Source of the DNA: CAWGUU01 sp963825765 | GTDB taxonomy: Bacteria > Actinomycetota > Acidimicrobiia > Acidimicrobiales > AC-14 | Direction of reading: 5' to 3' | DNA length: 64,000 nucleotides | Assembly: GCA_963825765.1 (NCBI GenBank) | Contig: CAWGUU010000009.1 | Location: 459,978 to 523,977 of the forward strand | In this document: positions 7,868-20,235 of the stretch, one piece after another | Layout of the letters: each line of letters starts with the position of its first letter | How positions within the stretch are numbered: position 1 is the stretch's first letter | The notes under the pieces: generated by a model | The model's database searches: none | What the model saw: only the letters and a program-made list of their open reading frames with translations | Told to the model about the DNA's origin: nothing | Made by a program: the position numbers and the translations under genes

Positions 7868-9772
7868 ATGCCCCGCATCGAAATCGAGCTGACAAGTTGC
7901 CGTCCCGACGGGACGTGGACGTGGCGGGCGGCGGGCGCCCGCCAGCCCAAGGGCAGCTTGGAGGCGTCGGTGCTCCCCGACGGCGCCAAGGTCGGCGACG
8001 TCCTGCGAGCCGAGGCCGACTTCGAGCTCGAGGGCATCCTCGTACGCTCCACCGCCAGCACCACGCCGAAGCGGGCCGAGCCCGAGCGGATCGCCATCCT
8101 CGGCTCGGGCAAGGAGGAGCCGGGTGTCACGACGAACCTCCGCACCGATGTCACGGGTGATCGCGGTCGACGAGGCGGACGCGACGACCGCGACCGCGAC
8201 CGCCCGCGCGACGGACGAGGCCGCCCGGACCAGGGTCGGCCCCGACAGGGCGCCGGCCGGGGCCCCCAGGCCGGCCGGCCCGGTGCCGACGGAGGTCCGT
8301 CCCGCACGCCCGACCGCGGTGAGCGCGCCGCCCGCGCCGCCGCCAGCCGCGACCGCCCCGGCGGCGGCCGCCCCGGCGCTGACCGCGCTGCCGGCCGTGC
8401 CCGTCCCGGCGATGACCGCCCCGGCGGCGCCCGTCCCGGCGCTGACCGTCCCGGCGCTGACCGCGCTGCCAGCCGTGCTCGTCCCGCCGGCGCCGACTCT
8501 GCCGAGGCCGTTTCTGCCGACGCCGGCGCTGCTGGGAGCGGTTCTGCCGCTGGCGACGGTGCTGCTGGCACCGGTGCTGCTGCCTCCCGCCCCGCCGGCC
8601 GCGACCGGCCCGGCGGCGCCCGACCTGCCGGCGACCGTGCCGGGGGGCGCGACCGTCCGGCTGCCGCCGCCCGCCCGCAGCGTGACGGTCCGGTCCGCGG
8701 CCGACCCGGCTACGAGCGCTCCGACCGTCCGGCGCGGGCCCCGGGTGGTCCCACGGCACCCGCTCGTCCGCCGGCGAAGCGGCTGCAGCCCGGCCGCGCC
8801 CACCGCGACTCCGTGGTCTCCGAGCTGTCGCCCGAGCAGCGGGTCGTGGCCGAGCATGTGCTCAGGGGCGGACTGCCGGCGGTCCGCCAGGCCGTCGAGG
8901 AGCAGAACGCCAAGGCGCGCGCCGTGGGTGGGCCCGAGATCAAAGCCGAGGCCTTGATGGCCATCGCCGAGGACCTTCTCCCGCGGCTGCGGGCCGGGGA
9001 GTGGCGTGACAGAGCCGAGGCCGCCGCCGCCGGCGTGGACGAGATCAGCCTTCGCGACCTCCGGGCGGTCGTCACCGGCGCCGATGTCGCCCGTGACGAC
9101 GAAGGCAGGACCCTGGCGGTCAAGCTGCGGGAGGCTCTCGATCGTCGGTCGGCGGCCGAGCAGAAGGCCTGGGTCGACGAGATCACCACGTCGCTCGACG
9201 CCGGCAGGGTCGTCCGGGCGCTGCGCCTCAGCGGCCGCCCGCCCGAGCCCGGGTTCCGCTTTCCAGCGGACTTCGCCGCCCGCCTGACCGAAGCGGCCAG
9301 CGACGCGCTGACGGCCGACACCACCGCCGACCGTTGGGCCGCCGTCCTCGAGGCGGTCGCGGCCTCACCGGTGCGGCGCACCGTCAAGCCCAGAGGCGTC
9401 CCCGCCGAGCCTGGCCCTGAGCTGACCAAGGCGATCAGGCTCGCCGCCCCGCGGGTCCCTGCCCTCGCCGCCCTCGTGGCCGACGACAAGGCACCCCCCG
9501 CCCGCCCACCGCGCCCCCGTGCGCCGCGGCCGGCCCCGCCCGCCCCCGGAACCCGCCCCGCCCCCGCCGTCCCTCCGCCCGCGCCGCCGGCCCCCTCGCC
9601 GGCGCCCCCCGTCGAGGCCACCGCCCCCGTCGAGGCCACCGCCCCCGTCGAGGCCACCGCCCCGGTCGAGGCCACCGCCCCCGTCGAGGCCACCGCCCCG
9701 GTCGAGGCCACCGCCCCGGTCGAGGCCACCGCCCCGGCGTCCGAGGCCTTGCCGGATTCCGAGAGGGTCTAG
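7868..9772 (+). CDS. Ala/Pro/Arg-rich repeat protein with small N-terminal domain, unknown function
   Basis: 634 residues in three parts. Residues 1-85 form a compact domain (MPRIEIELTSCRPDGTWTWR onward). Residues 85-300 are a disordered, highly charged region of degenerate RPG/GAD/DR units. Residues 305-530 look globular and helical (SPEQRVVAEHVLRGGLPAVR onward), followed by a Pro-rich tail and seven tandem VEATAP units. I do not recognise the function; the Arg/Asp/Gly-rich middle would suit nucleic-acid or phase-separating scaffold roles, but that is only inference. No signal peptide. ATG 7868 follows TAGGTT by 9 bases, a loose leaderless arrangement. Confidence 0.6.
   Translation: MPRIEIELTSCRPDGTWTWRAAGARQPKGSLEASVLPDGAKVGDVLRAEADFELEGILVRSTASTTPKRAEPERIAILGSGKEEPGVTTNLRTDVTGDRGRRGGRDDRDRDRPRDGRGRPDQGRPRQGAGRGPQAGRPGADGGPSRTPDRGERAARAAASRDRPGGGRPGADRAAGRARPGDDRPGGARPGADRPGADRAASRARPAGADSAEAVSADAGAAGSGSAAGDGAAGTGAAASRPAGRDRPGGARPAGDRAGGRDRPAAAARPQRDGPVRGRPGYERSDRPARAPGGPTAPARPPAKRLQPGRAHRDSVVSELSPEQRVVAEHVLRGGLPAVRQAVEEQNAKARAVGGPEIKAEALMAIAEDLLPRLRAGEWRDRAEAAAAGVDEISLRDLRAVVTGADVARDDEGRTLAVKLREALDRRSAAEQKAWVDEITTSLDAGRVVRALRLSGRPPEPGFRFPADFAARLTEAASDALTADTTADRWAAVLEAVAASPVRRTVKPRGVPAEPGPELTKAIRLAAPRVPALAALVADDKAPPARPPRPRAPRPAPPAPGTRPAPAVPPPAPPAPSPAPPVEATAPVEATAPVEATAPVEATAPVEATAPVEATAPVEATAPASEALPDSERV
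9611..9736 (+). repeat. Seven tandem 18-base repeats encoding VEATAP
   Basis: Seven head-to-tail copies of an 18-base unit starting GTCGAGGCCACCGCC, differing only at the last positions (CCC or CCG). They encode (VEATAP)7 at the C-terminus of the preceding gene. The near identity points to recent expansion by slippage, so copy number may vary between strains. Confidence 0.9.
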
Positions 9773-9788
9773 AACTCCCTCAGTGACC

Positions 9789-9884
9789 GTGCAAAACAGT
9801 CGCATAGAGCGACGTTTCTGCACGCTGGACGGCGAAATGGTAGGTGAGTGTGCAAAAAACCCTCATATATGCGGCTTTTTGTAC
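9789..9884. repeat. Two related 35-base palindromic units between convergent genes
   Basis: Units at 9789-9823 and 9850-9884. Both begin GTGCAAAA, end in TGCAC or GTAC, can fold on themselves, and carry CATA at exactly the same internal position (9803-9806 and 9864-9867). They lie between the end of the repeat-protein gene and the end of the Nudix gene, so they may act as terminators on both strands. Two longer palindromes elsewhere in the window also have CATA at their apex. Confidence 0.55.
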
Positions 9885-9920
9885 TCTCGCCGCGAGACCC
9901 GGCGACCCCGGCAGCCGCGC

Positions 9921-10331
9921 TCAGGCGATGACGGAGACGATGCCGTGTTCGTGGAGGAACTCGGCCAAGCCGTCGGCGAGGGCCAGATGGGCGACCTCCG
10001 ACAGCGGCACCCACGCCGCCTCGGCGGCGTCGCCGCCCGCGGTGGGCTCGTCCTCCTCAGGCCCGGCCAGGACGGTCACTGCGAAGTCGAGGATGACGAA
10101 GTGGTGCTCGGCGCCGATCCGCTCCACCCACCCGACCAGCCGGTCGCAGACGCCCTCCACGCCCGTCTCCTCCAGCAGCTCCCGCACCACCGCCTCGGCG
10201 AGGGTCTCCCCCGGTTCCACCCTGCCCCCGGGCACCGACCAGGCCCCCGCCGCCGGTCCGTGCCCCCGGCGCACGAGCAGCAGCCTGTCGTCCTCCACCG
10301 CGATGGCCCCCACGCACACCTCGGGCGTCAT
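9921..10331 (-). CDS. Nudix hydrolase
   Basis: 136 residues with a complete Nudix box: GGRVEPGE near residue 37, followed after seven residues by RELLEETGV. This binds the divalent metal used to hydrolyse nucleoside-diphosphate-linked substrates; the substrate is not evident. The open frame runs further upstream, but the ATG at 10331 begins the true domain (MTPEVCVGAIAVEDDRLLLV) and overlaps the stop of the GNAT gene as ATGA. The two are therefore a coupled pair. Confidence 0.88.
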   Translation of the reverse strand: MTPEVCVGAIAVEDDRLLLVRRGHGPAAGAWSVPGGRVEPGETLAEAVVRELLEETGVEGVCDRLVGWVERIGAEHHFVILDFAVTVLAGPEEDEPTAGGDAAEAAWVPLSEVAHLALADGLAEFLHEHGIVSVIA

Positions 10332-10873
10332 GCCGAATCCTCGACGACGTCGGCCTCGACCTCGCCCGGAGGCACCCGGACCTCCGCTGCCTCGGCCTCG
10401 GCGTCGGCCACGAGCCGGTGGTGCATGACCAGCTTGCGGGCGGTGAACCCGAAGGTCTCGAAGAAGTTCTTGGTGGCGCGGTGGCCAGGCAGGGCCATGG
10501 CGTCGACGCCGATGCAGCCCTGGCCCGCGCACCACTCGACGAGGTCGCCGATCATGGCCTCCCCCACCCCGACCCCGCGAGCGCCCTCCTCCACGAAGAT
10601 GTCGTCGATGACGCCGAGGCAGCGGCCGTCGTCGAGGCGCTCCACCCGGGCCACGGCGTAGCCGACGACCGTCCCGTCGATCGTCCCGACGAGCACGCGG
10701 GCCTCAGGATCCTTCAGCGCCAGCCGCAGGCTCTCGTCCAGCGGCTCGGTGCGGGCCTCACGGGCCAGCCAGACGGCGCCGCCGCGCATCGGGGCCAGCT
10801 CGTCGATCCCCGCCCGGGCCAGCTCCGCCAGCCGTGGCAGGTCTGCCTCCTCCGCCGGCCGGCAGGCTTCCAC
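10328..10873 (-). CDS. GNAT family N-acetyltransferase
   Basis: 181 residues. The GNAT core is visible: strand VLVGTIDGTVVGYAVARVE, then DDIFVEEGARGVGVGEAM, in which the acetyl-CoA pyrophosphate-binding loop (R/Q-x-x-G-x-G/A) appears as RGVGVG. The later ATKNFFETFGFTARK matches the last helix and strand. The acceptor is unknown. The start is a GTG at 10873; no strong ribosome-binding site precedes it. It is the first gene of a two-gene unit with the Nudix hydrolase. Confidence 0.85.
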   Translation of the reverse strand: MEACRPAEEADLPRLAELARAGIDELAPMRGGAVWLAREARTEPLDESLRLALKDPEARVLVGTIDGTVVGYAVARVERLDDGRCLGVIDDIFVEEGARGVGVGEAMIGDLVEWCAGQGCIGVDAMALPGHRATKNFFETFGFTARKLVMHHRLVADAEAEAAEVRVPPGEVEADVVEDSA

Positions 10874-10938
10874 CTAGGGCCTGCCCCGTGTGTCCACGCC
10901 GCCAGTCTGGCAGGCCGGCACACCGAACAGGGTGAGAC

Positions 10939-11436
10939 TCAGACGCAGTCCCGGCAGAGGGTGCGCTCGGCGTCGGCCAGCTGGCTGGGGTGCTTCACCA
11001 GGAAGCACGACTGGCAGACGAACTCCCCTGGCCGCTTCGGCAGCACCTTCGTGGATCCCTCGGTGCGGTCGTCGGTGTCGGGAACCTCGTCCTCTTCGTC
11101 GTCGGTCTCGTCCACCACGACGAGCCGATCCTTGAGGATGACGTCGAGGCCGGCCTCGACGTCGTCGGGATCGTCGTCGTCGTCGTCCTCGTCGTCGTCC
11201 TCGTCGTCGGCGTCGGCGACGACGACCACGGCGGCCACGACCGGGTCGGTCACGTCGATGACGTCGACGTCGACGACGTCGCCAGTCTCCAGATCGTCGT
11301 CGCCGAGGTCGTCGTCGGCAAGGTCGTCCTCGTCGTCGTCGATGAGGTCGCTCTCGTCGAGCGCCTCGAGCTCGACGATGTCAGGGTCGTCGGGTTCGCC
11401 GACGTCGGCGAGGTCTTCTGCTCGAGGGTCAGCCAT
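10939..11436 (-). CDS. DUF4193-type acidic protein with C-terminal zinc ribbon
   Basis: 165 residues. The C-terminal 35 residues (EFVCQSCFLVKHPSQLAD...TLCRDC) are the signature of the actinobacterial DUF4193 family: two Cys pairs with a His between, probably binding zinc. The N-terminal 110 residues are extremely rich in Asp and Glu, with uninterrupted acidic runs, longer than I expect for the family (about 100 residues in all). Role unknown; the family is commonly near growth or translation genes. An AAGGAG box lies about 14 bases upstream of the ATG, and TATGCT at 11473-11478 on the minus strand is a possible -10 box. Confidence 0.8.
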   Translation of the reverse strand: MADPRAEDLADVGEPDDPDIVELEALDESDLIDDDEDDLADDDLGDDDLETGDVVDVDVIDVTDPVVAAVVVVADADDEDDDEDDDDDDPDDVEAGLDVILKDRLVVVDETDDEEDEVPDTDDRTEGSTKVLPKRPGEFVCQSCFLVKHPSQLADAERTLCRDCV

Positions 11437-11804
11437 GCGCCCGATTCCGTCTCCTTGGCCAGCGGCGCCGGGAGCATAGACGAGGCGTCATCGCTAATGG
11501 TCACAGCGCGGGATCCAGGGGACCGTTGGGACCGTTCCTTCGCCCTCCCACCCCGTCCGAGAGATGCCTCGGCCAAGGAGGGGGGTTATCAGAACGTTGT
11601 CTACTTGGTCCCCCGAATCCGCGCTTGCCCACATGCCCCCTCCTCGGCACCGCGCCGAAGCGTTGACGCCGAGACCCACGACCCGGGGGTTGGGCGCCGT
11701 GGACTTGGCGTAACTTGCCCCATCCGCAGCCCCGACGCAACCAGTGGAGCACCCCGTCTGACCTGCCACGTTCCACGTACCCGCAGGTCACGGATAGTGC
11801 CGAT
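11437..11804. other. Gene-free stretch upstream of the DUF4193 gene
   Basis: I see no convincing gene in these 368 bases on either strand. The right part is the 3' flank of the ThyX-like gene. The left part holds the likely promoter and leader of the DUF4193 gene (TATGCT at 11473-11478 and AAGGAG near 11451-11456, both minus strand). Short open frames here lack domain character. Confidence 0.4.
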
Positions 11805-13469
<1,665 letters not shown>

Positions 13470-13482
13470 CGGAGGGCCGAGG

Positions 13483-14715
13483 TTACGACTCCGGGTCGAA
13501 CGCAGCGCGGACCTCCGCCATGGCCTCGGGCCGGAGCCAGAGGTCGACGGCGGTCATGGCCATGGCCTTGGCCCCGTCCAGCACCGCCCGGTCACCGTCG
13601 GGCGAGGCGGCACAGCGGGCGAACTCGGTCGAGTGCAACGACACCTCCGCCGGCGCCACCCGCACCATGGGGTGGATGGTGGGCGTCAGGTAGCTGACGT
13701 TCCCCACGTCGGTGCTGACCACCATCCTGGTGGCCGGGCTCGGGTCGGCCGGCACCCGTCCCAAGCGGGTGCTGTTGGCCCGGTAGAGCTCGGCCAGCGG
13801 ACCGTTGCTGCGCAGGTCGGAGTACTCCGGCGCCGTGACTTGCACCACCATCGCGCAGCCGGCGGCGGCGGCGCCCGCCTCCAGGCAGGCGAGGACCCGG
13901 GCTTTGAGGGGCTGGAGGCTGGCCAGGGTGGCCGACCTGACGTACCACTCGGCCACTGCCCGGTCGGGCACGATGTTGGGCTTCTCGCCGGCCTCCTTGA
14001 ACACGCCGTGGACCCGGTCGGAGGACTCGATGTGCTGGCGGAGGGCGGCCACCGCGTTGTAGCCGAGCACGGCGGCGTCGAGCGCGTTGCGCCCCCGGTG
14101 GGGCGCGGCGGCGGCGTGGGCCCCGACGCCGGAGTAGGTCACCTCGAAGGTGGCGATGGCGATCACGTCGGGGACGAGCAGGTCGGTGGCCGCCGGGTGG
14201 ACGATCAGGGCGGCGTCGACGGCGTCGAATGCCCCACGGTCGCCGAGGATGACCTTGCCGCCCCCGCCCTCCTCGGCGGGCGTCCCGATGACGGCCAGCC
14301 GACCACCGGCGACCGAGGCGACGGTGGCCGCGGCCAGCCCCGCTCCCAGTCCGGCGGCGGCGATGATGTTGTGGCCGCAGCCGTGGCCCAGGCCGGGCAG
14401 GGCGTCGTACTCGCAGAGCATGGCCACGAGGGGCCCGCCCCGGGGGGCCCCGGGCTCGGCGGCCGGTCGCCCGACGAACGCGGTCTCCATGCCGAAGGCC
14501 TCGCGCTCGACGCCGAAGCCCTCGTCCTCGAGGGTGGTGGCGAGCAGGTCGGCTGCGAACCGCTCCTCGAACAGCAGCTCGGGACGCTCGTGGATGCGGT
14601 GCGAGACGTCGACGAGGAGGGCCGCCCGGCTGTCGACGGCGTCGATCACCCGTCGCTTGAGCGCATCCACGTCGAGCGGGGCCACGTCCAGCGGGGCGAC
14701 ATCGGGAGTGGCCAT
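13483..14715 (-). CDS. M20 family metallopeptidase/amidohydrolase (PM20D2/AbgB-like)
   Basis: 410 residues. CEYDALPGLGHGCGHN holds the metal-binding Asp and His of M20 amidohydrolases, and PAEEGGGGK carries the catalytic Glu-Glu pair. The dimerisation domain follows at about residues 185-300 (SGVGAHAAAAPHRGRNALDA). Relatives split p-aminobenzoyl-glutamate or aminoacyl dipeptides; the exact substrate is not clear. ATG 14715 was chosen over 14736 because it lies 7 bases after TAACCT, a leaderless arrangement. The N-terminus has two near-identical VAPLDV units, a small in-frame duplication. It is separated from the ThyX-like gene by only 13 bases and may be cotranscribed with it. Confidence 0.85.
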   Translation of the reverse strand: MATPDVAPLDVAPLDVDALKRRVIDAVDSRAALLVDVSHRIHERPELLFEERFAADLLATTLEDEGFGVEREAFGMETAFVGRPAAEPGAPRGGPLVAMLCEYDALPGLGHGCGHNIIAAAGLGAGLAAATVASVAGGRLAVIGTPAEEGGGGKVILGDRGAFDAVDAALIVHPAATDLLVPDVIAIATFEVTYSGVGAHAAAAPHRGRNALDAAVLGYNAVAALRQHIESSDRVHGVFKEAGEKPNIVPDRAVAEWYVRSATLASLQPLKARVLACLEAGAAAAGCAMVVQVTAPEYSDLRSNGPLAELYRANSTRLGRVPADPSPATRMVVSTDVGNVSYLTPTIHPMVRVAPAEVSLHSTEFARCAASPDGDRAVLDGAKAMAMTAVDLWLRPEAMAEVRAAFDPES

Positions 14716-14722
14716 GGCCCCG

Positions 14723-14728
14723 AGGTTA
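14723..14728 (-). promoter_or_regulatory. -10 box (TAACCT) of the M20 gene
   Basis: TAACCT on the minus strand, 7 bases before ATG 14715, with no ribosome-binding site in between; predicted to give a leaderless transcript. Confidence 0.5.
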
Positions 14729-14782
14729 CGGCCCATATCGGCGGGCCGGGGCCGTACGAGCTTGGTTTCGCTTCGGGGGGAA

Positions 14783-14805
14783 CTCGGGGGGCAGAGCCCC
14801 CCGAG
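14783..14805 (-). terminator. Hairpin terminator of the CsbD-like gene
   Basis: A perfect 10-base inverted repeat (14783-14792 and 14796-14805) with a 3-base loop, GC-only except one A-T pair per arm, 17 bases beyond the stop codon of the CsbD-like gene. No T-tract follows, as is common in high-GC actinobacteria. Confidence 0.7.
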
Positions 14806-14822
14806 CGTGCCCCGAGCGTGGA

Positions 14823-14978
14823 CTAGCCCTTGAGCTTGTCGCCGATCTTGTCGACGATGCCCTTGGCCTTGCCCTTGACCTGGTCGATCTGGCCGTCCTG
14901 CTTGAGCTCGGGGTCGTCGGTGAGGTCGCCGGCGGCTTCCTTGACCCGGCCCTTCATCTCGTCGAAGTTGTCAACCAT
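14823..14978 (-). CDS. CsbD family stress protein
   Basis: 51 residues, the usual length. It has the typical repeating pattern of the family: MKGRVKEAAGDLTDD, then GQIDQVKGKAKGIVDKIG. CsbD-like proteins are small, hydrophilic and helical, and are induced by general stress in Bacillus and many other bacteria; no enzymatic role is known. The frame is open further upstream, but ATG 14978 is preceded by AAGGAGG, the best ribosome-binding site in this region, and starts the conserved domain. Confidence 0.9.
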   Translation of the reverse strand: MVDNFDEMKGRVKEAAGDLTDDPELKQDGQIDQVKGKAKGIVDKIGDKLKG

Positions 14979-15066
14979 CGTTGTCGTTCCTCCTTGGTCG
15001 AGGGGTTCGTACCCGGTAGGTCGCCCGGGGAACCTCGCTGGGGGGGGTCGCCAGTTGGGGTAGGAA

Positions 15067-17184
<2,118 letters not shown>

Positions 17185-17192
17185 TCAGCGAA

Positions 17193-17209
17193 CGGGTCGC
17201 TCGGACCCG
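17193..17209 (+). terminator. Hairpin downstream of glgX
   Basis: CGGGTC at 17193-17198 and GACCCG at 17204-17209 form a 6-base stem with a 5-base loop, 9 bases after the glgX stop and before the convergent DUF6458 gene. No T-tract. The motif GATCAGACGT occurs twice just beyond it. Confidence 0.5.
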
Positions 17210-17237
17210 GTAGTGGATCAGACGTGCCTGTTTCTGA

Positions 17238-17486
17238 TCAGACGTAGTCGTCGCGGACCACCTGGCGGCGGGAAGCGGCAGGCTCGTCGTACTCGTCGAT
17301 CACGGTGCGCCGACCGAAGCCACGACCGCCACCGAAGACGAACAGGCTCCAGATGAGGCCGATGATGCCGGCGATCATGAGGATGTAACCGACGGTCGTC
17401 AGGTCGAGGCCGGAGACGGCCACGTCGACGGCGAAGGCCAGAATGGCGCCGACGGCGATGAGGAACACGCTCACGCCGATACCCAT
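17238..17486 (-). CDS. DUF6458 family small membrane protein
   Basis: 82 residues with two transmembrane helices: MGIGVSVFLIAVGAILAFAV and VGYILMIAGIIGLIWSLFVF. A short Gly/Arg-rich cytoplasmic tail follows. The sequence and two-helix layout match the actinobacterial DUF6458 family, whose function is unknown. AAGGAG lies 7 bases upstream of the ATG. Confidence 0.85.
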   Translation of the reverse strand: MGIGVSVFLIAVGAILAFAVDVAVSGLDLTTVGYILMIAGIIGLIWSLFVFGGGRGFGRRTVIDEYDEPAASRRQVVRDDYV

Positions 17487-17680
17487 GGTGAAGCTCCTTT
17501 GCGGTCAGGGACCCGGGCCGAGATGCCAGAAATCGCCACGCTCGGTGCCGGGCCGAATGCGTACCGGTAGTTTTCCGCCGAGGACGGCGGCTCAAACACC
17601 CCGGCACGCCGTGGCTCGATACGCTGAGGCCGGTCGGCTGGTCCGTAACCATCGTTCCGAATGGACGGTCCAAGCCGCGG

Positions 17681-19593
17681 ATGCCGGCTCTCGTGCTGCT
17701 GGCGCTGTTGGTCCCCTTGCTTGTGCTGGTGCAGTCGGACCTGGCCCCGGCGGATGCTCAGGCCCTGCCGCCCGTCTTGGGCATCGACACCTCGTTCGGC
17801 AACGGCGGTGTGGCGGAGACGGGCCACCCGAGAGACGAGCGACCGCTCGCCATGGCGGTGGACGAAGGGGGCCGGATCGTCGTGCTCGGCCTCGTCGACG
17901 GGTTCCGTCCCACTCTCCACCGGTGGCTGCCCGACGGTTCGGTCGACACCACCTTCGGGCGGGGTGGGACCCTAGAGCCGGCCGGACGCGATGTCGGCGC
18001 GCTCGCCGTCTCCGGGGACATGATCGTCGTCGCGGGCACCGGGATCGTCCTGACCAGCGACTTCAACAACGGAGTCAGCCGCTATCTGTCCCGGAGCCCC
18101 CGACCGGACCTTCGGCCGAGGCGGCTCCGTCACCATGGCCGGCTGGGACACCGTGTCCGGCGTGGCGGTCCAATCGGACGGCAGCGTCGTGTTCGCCGGC
18201 ATGGTTCGCGACAGCGACAACGACCCGTTCGGCGACGATCCCTCCTTCGTCAGCCGTCTACGGCCCGGCGGGTCGCCGGATGCGGGTTTCGGCACCGGCG
18301 GCACCGTCAGGATCGCCCCGACGGACCGGGCGACGCCGCCTGGCCCGGTGTACGTGACCCCTACCGGCGGGATCGTGCTCGTCGAGCGAGGCGGCGGACC
18401 GGCCAGGCTGCGCTTGTACGCCTTCACGCCTGACGGCATCCCCGATGCAGGCTTTGGCTCGAACGGTGTCGCCGACGTATCCGGCGACATCACCTCGATG
18501 CAGGCGGACGGCAGCCTCCTGCTGGGAGACCCCGAGGAGGTCGGTCCCGCCGCGGTCCACCGCCTGCGTCCCGACGGCTCGCCGGATCTGACGTTCGCGG
18601 CGGGCGCGGCGGCCACGGCACGGGTCCTGCCGTCGATGTCGGCGCTGGCGGCCGCCCAGGATGGCGACGGCCGGGTCGTCGTGATGGCCGAACACGTCGG
18701 GACAGTGCTGGCCCGCTACCTGCCCGACGGCACCCTCGACCCGTCCTTCGGCGGCCATGGCGCCTTCGCCCGCGGGTCGGGCCCCACTGAGCCCGTGGCG
18801 ATGTCGATCCTGTCAGACGGCCGGGTGCTCGTCGTCGGCGCGACGGGAGCGCCGGGGATCGGCCAGAAGATCGTGGTCGCCCGCTTCCTGGCCAGCTGGT
18901 CGACCCCCGCCGCACCCGACCCACCGAGACGGGCGACCGCCGTCAGGATGGCCGGCGCGTGCCTGCTCCTCGCTGTCGGTCTCCTCGCCGGCGTCATCGG
19001 TCGGAGGTGGACGAGGGGGTTCGCCTCGGACCGACGGAACGGGCTGCTCGGACTGCCGCCGCTGCGCCTCGGCGTCGGCGGGCTGTTCGCGACGCTGGCC
19101 GTGATGGCCGTCCTGTTCGGCGCCGCGCTGGTCGTCGACGGTGCCGCCTGGAAATCCGACGGCGGAGCCAAGGGATTGGGCGCCCTGATGGTGTTGTTCT
19201 ACGGCATTGTCCTGCTCGGCGTCGGCGGTCGTCATCGCCGGCTGCGCCGCCATCGTCGGACGGGAGTCTCCTCTCATCGCCCGCGTCGTCGCCACTGTCG
19301 TCCTGGGGTTGTGCGTCGCCATGCCGGCGTACCTGGCCATCGCCCTCAGCTCGGAGGAGTACCTGTATGCCCGACCGTCCACTGCCGAGCAGCACGCCAT
19401 CGACGTCCACGGCGACACGGCCGCGACGTACGAGCGGTACGAGGAGCAGCGGAACGGGGCGGCGACGCCGGTGGTGGTATGGCTGGTCGTCGCCCTGGTC
19501 TTCACCGTGCCGTTCGGGATGGTCGCCGGGATGCCGACCAGCGGTCTCGAACTACGGAATCAACGCGGCGTCCACTGCGCTCCGAACGTGTAA
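17681..19593 (+). pseudogene. Delta-60 repeat secreted/membrane protein, broken by two +1 frameshifts
   Basis: Translation starts at ATG 17681 with a signal peptide, then delta-60 (beta-propeller-like) repeats of the form DxTFGxGG...DGxIVVxG. The frame changes near 18097-18101, where a run of five C would read through cleanly if it were four, and again near 19218-19230. Joined across both shifts the product would be about 636 residues: propeller repeats to about residue 410, then several membrane helices (ACLLLAVGLLAGVIG, GGLFATLAVMAVLFGAALVV, ATPVVVWLVVALVFTVPF). Both lesions are single extra bases, so this is either a decayed gene or an intact gene with two assembly errors. Its 3' end runs into the racemase pseudogene on the other strand. 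Confidence 0.65.
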
Positions 19594-20106
19594 GGCGGTC
19601 GACGGGAAGAGGGGAACCGATGTGTCTCCGGCACGAACGAGGAGCTCGATGCCGTGCCACGCATCCGGTCCGACCAGAACGAGTCCTCCATCGTGAAGCG
19701 GGTCCCAAGGAGCCTGACCCATCGCATCCCACCGGCAGAGACGGCCGCCGCCACGCAGTCGACGATGTGGATCAGGGGGATGCCAACGGAGGCGTCGACG
19801 GCGTCCGCCCTGTGCATGGTGTTCGTGCACAGCACGAGGAGCTCGGCTCCCGCCTGCTCGAGCGCCCGGGCGCCTGGTCAACGAAGAGACCCGCGCCAGC
19901 CGGGAACCAGCCTCGTCCCACCGCCCCGACGCCTGGAGCTCCCCGATCTCCGCGAAGTCGACCGACCACAGCAGCAGCGGGGCGGAGTGCAGTCCTCCCA
20001 GGCGGGCGCGGGTCTCCTCGTTGACCAGCCGGTAGTACTCCACGGTCGATTCCCAGCTCATGCCGCCGAGCAGGCCCAGGACCTTCACCGTGCCATCCTG
20101 TCGCAT
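19552..20106 (-). pseudogene. Aspartate/glutamate racemase pseudogene
   Basis: The N-terminus is unmistakable: VKVLGLLGGMSWESTVEYYRLVNEETRARLGG, then SAPLLLWSVDFAEI, as in Asp/Glu racemases (quoted here in two parts). After about residue 75 the frame is lost, continues in another frame with the first catalytic cysteine (LVLCTNTMHRADAV), shifts again near 19650, and ends with VPLFPSTALHVRSAVDAAL, which is the normal family C-terminus. Roughly 50 residues between HGIELLV and that C-terminus are missing, including the region of the second catalytic cysteine (GCTE). Normal length is about 230 residues, so this is a true pseudogene and not a sequencing artefact. GTG 20088 or ATG 20106 was the original start. 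Confidence 0.8.
19872..20030. repeat. Inverted copy of a 26-base segment inside the racemase pseudogene
   Basis: The 26 bases at 19872-19897 match the reverse complement of 20005-20030 at 24 positions. The 20005-20030 arm is the normal coding sequence for LVNEETRA; the 19872-19897 arm is an inverted copy that lies exactly where the reading frame of the racemase is destroyed. The arms are separated by 107 bases. Confidence 0.75.
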
Positions 20107-20200
20107 CCGGGCAAGCCGGTCACGGCTGCTTATTTCGACCAGGGAGCCCGAGATCGGTCCGCCTATTGTCGGACGTCTCCGAGGGCACTGGGCTGGATTC

Positions 20201-20229
20201 TTGACAGTGACATGGCGTACCCATACTGT
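20201..20229 (+). promoter_or_regulatory. Consensus promoter giving a leaderless transcript
   Basis: TTGACA at 20201-20206, a 17-base spacer, TACTGT at 20224-20229, then 6 bases to ATG 20236. This is the best sigma70-type promoter in the window and decides the start of the next gene: the upstream ATG at 20212 lies inside the spacer and cannot be in the transcript. Confidence 0.75.
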
Positions 20230-20235
20230 TCGGCG

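Noticed and set aside
9611..9736. Regular repeats as a CRISPR array
   Set aside because: Units are 18 bases, directly adjacent without spacers, and in frame within a coding sequence.
11494..11769. 91-codon minus-strand open frame in the gap upstream of the DUF4193 gene
   Set aside because: No ribosome-binding site, no domain, composition like noncoding sequence.
17620..17625. TACGCT as -10 box of the delta-60 repeat gene
   Set aside because: Too far (55 bases) from the start for a leaderless gene and no -35 partner or ribosome-binding site supports it.
20212..20235. ATG 20212 as the start of the surface protein
   Set aside because: It lies inside the spacer of a near-consensus promoter whose -10 box is 6 bases before ATG 20236.
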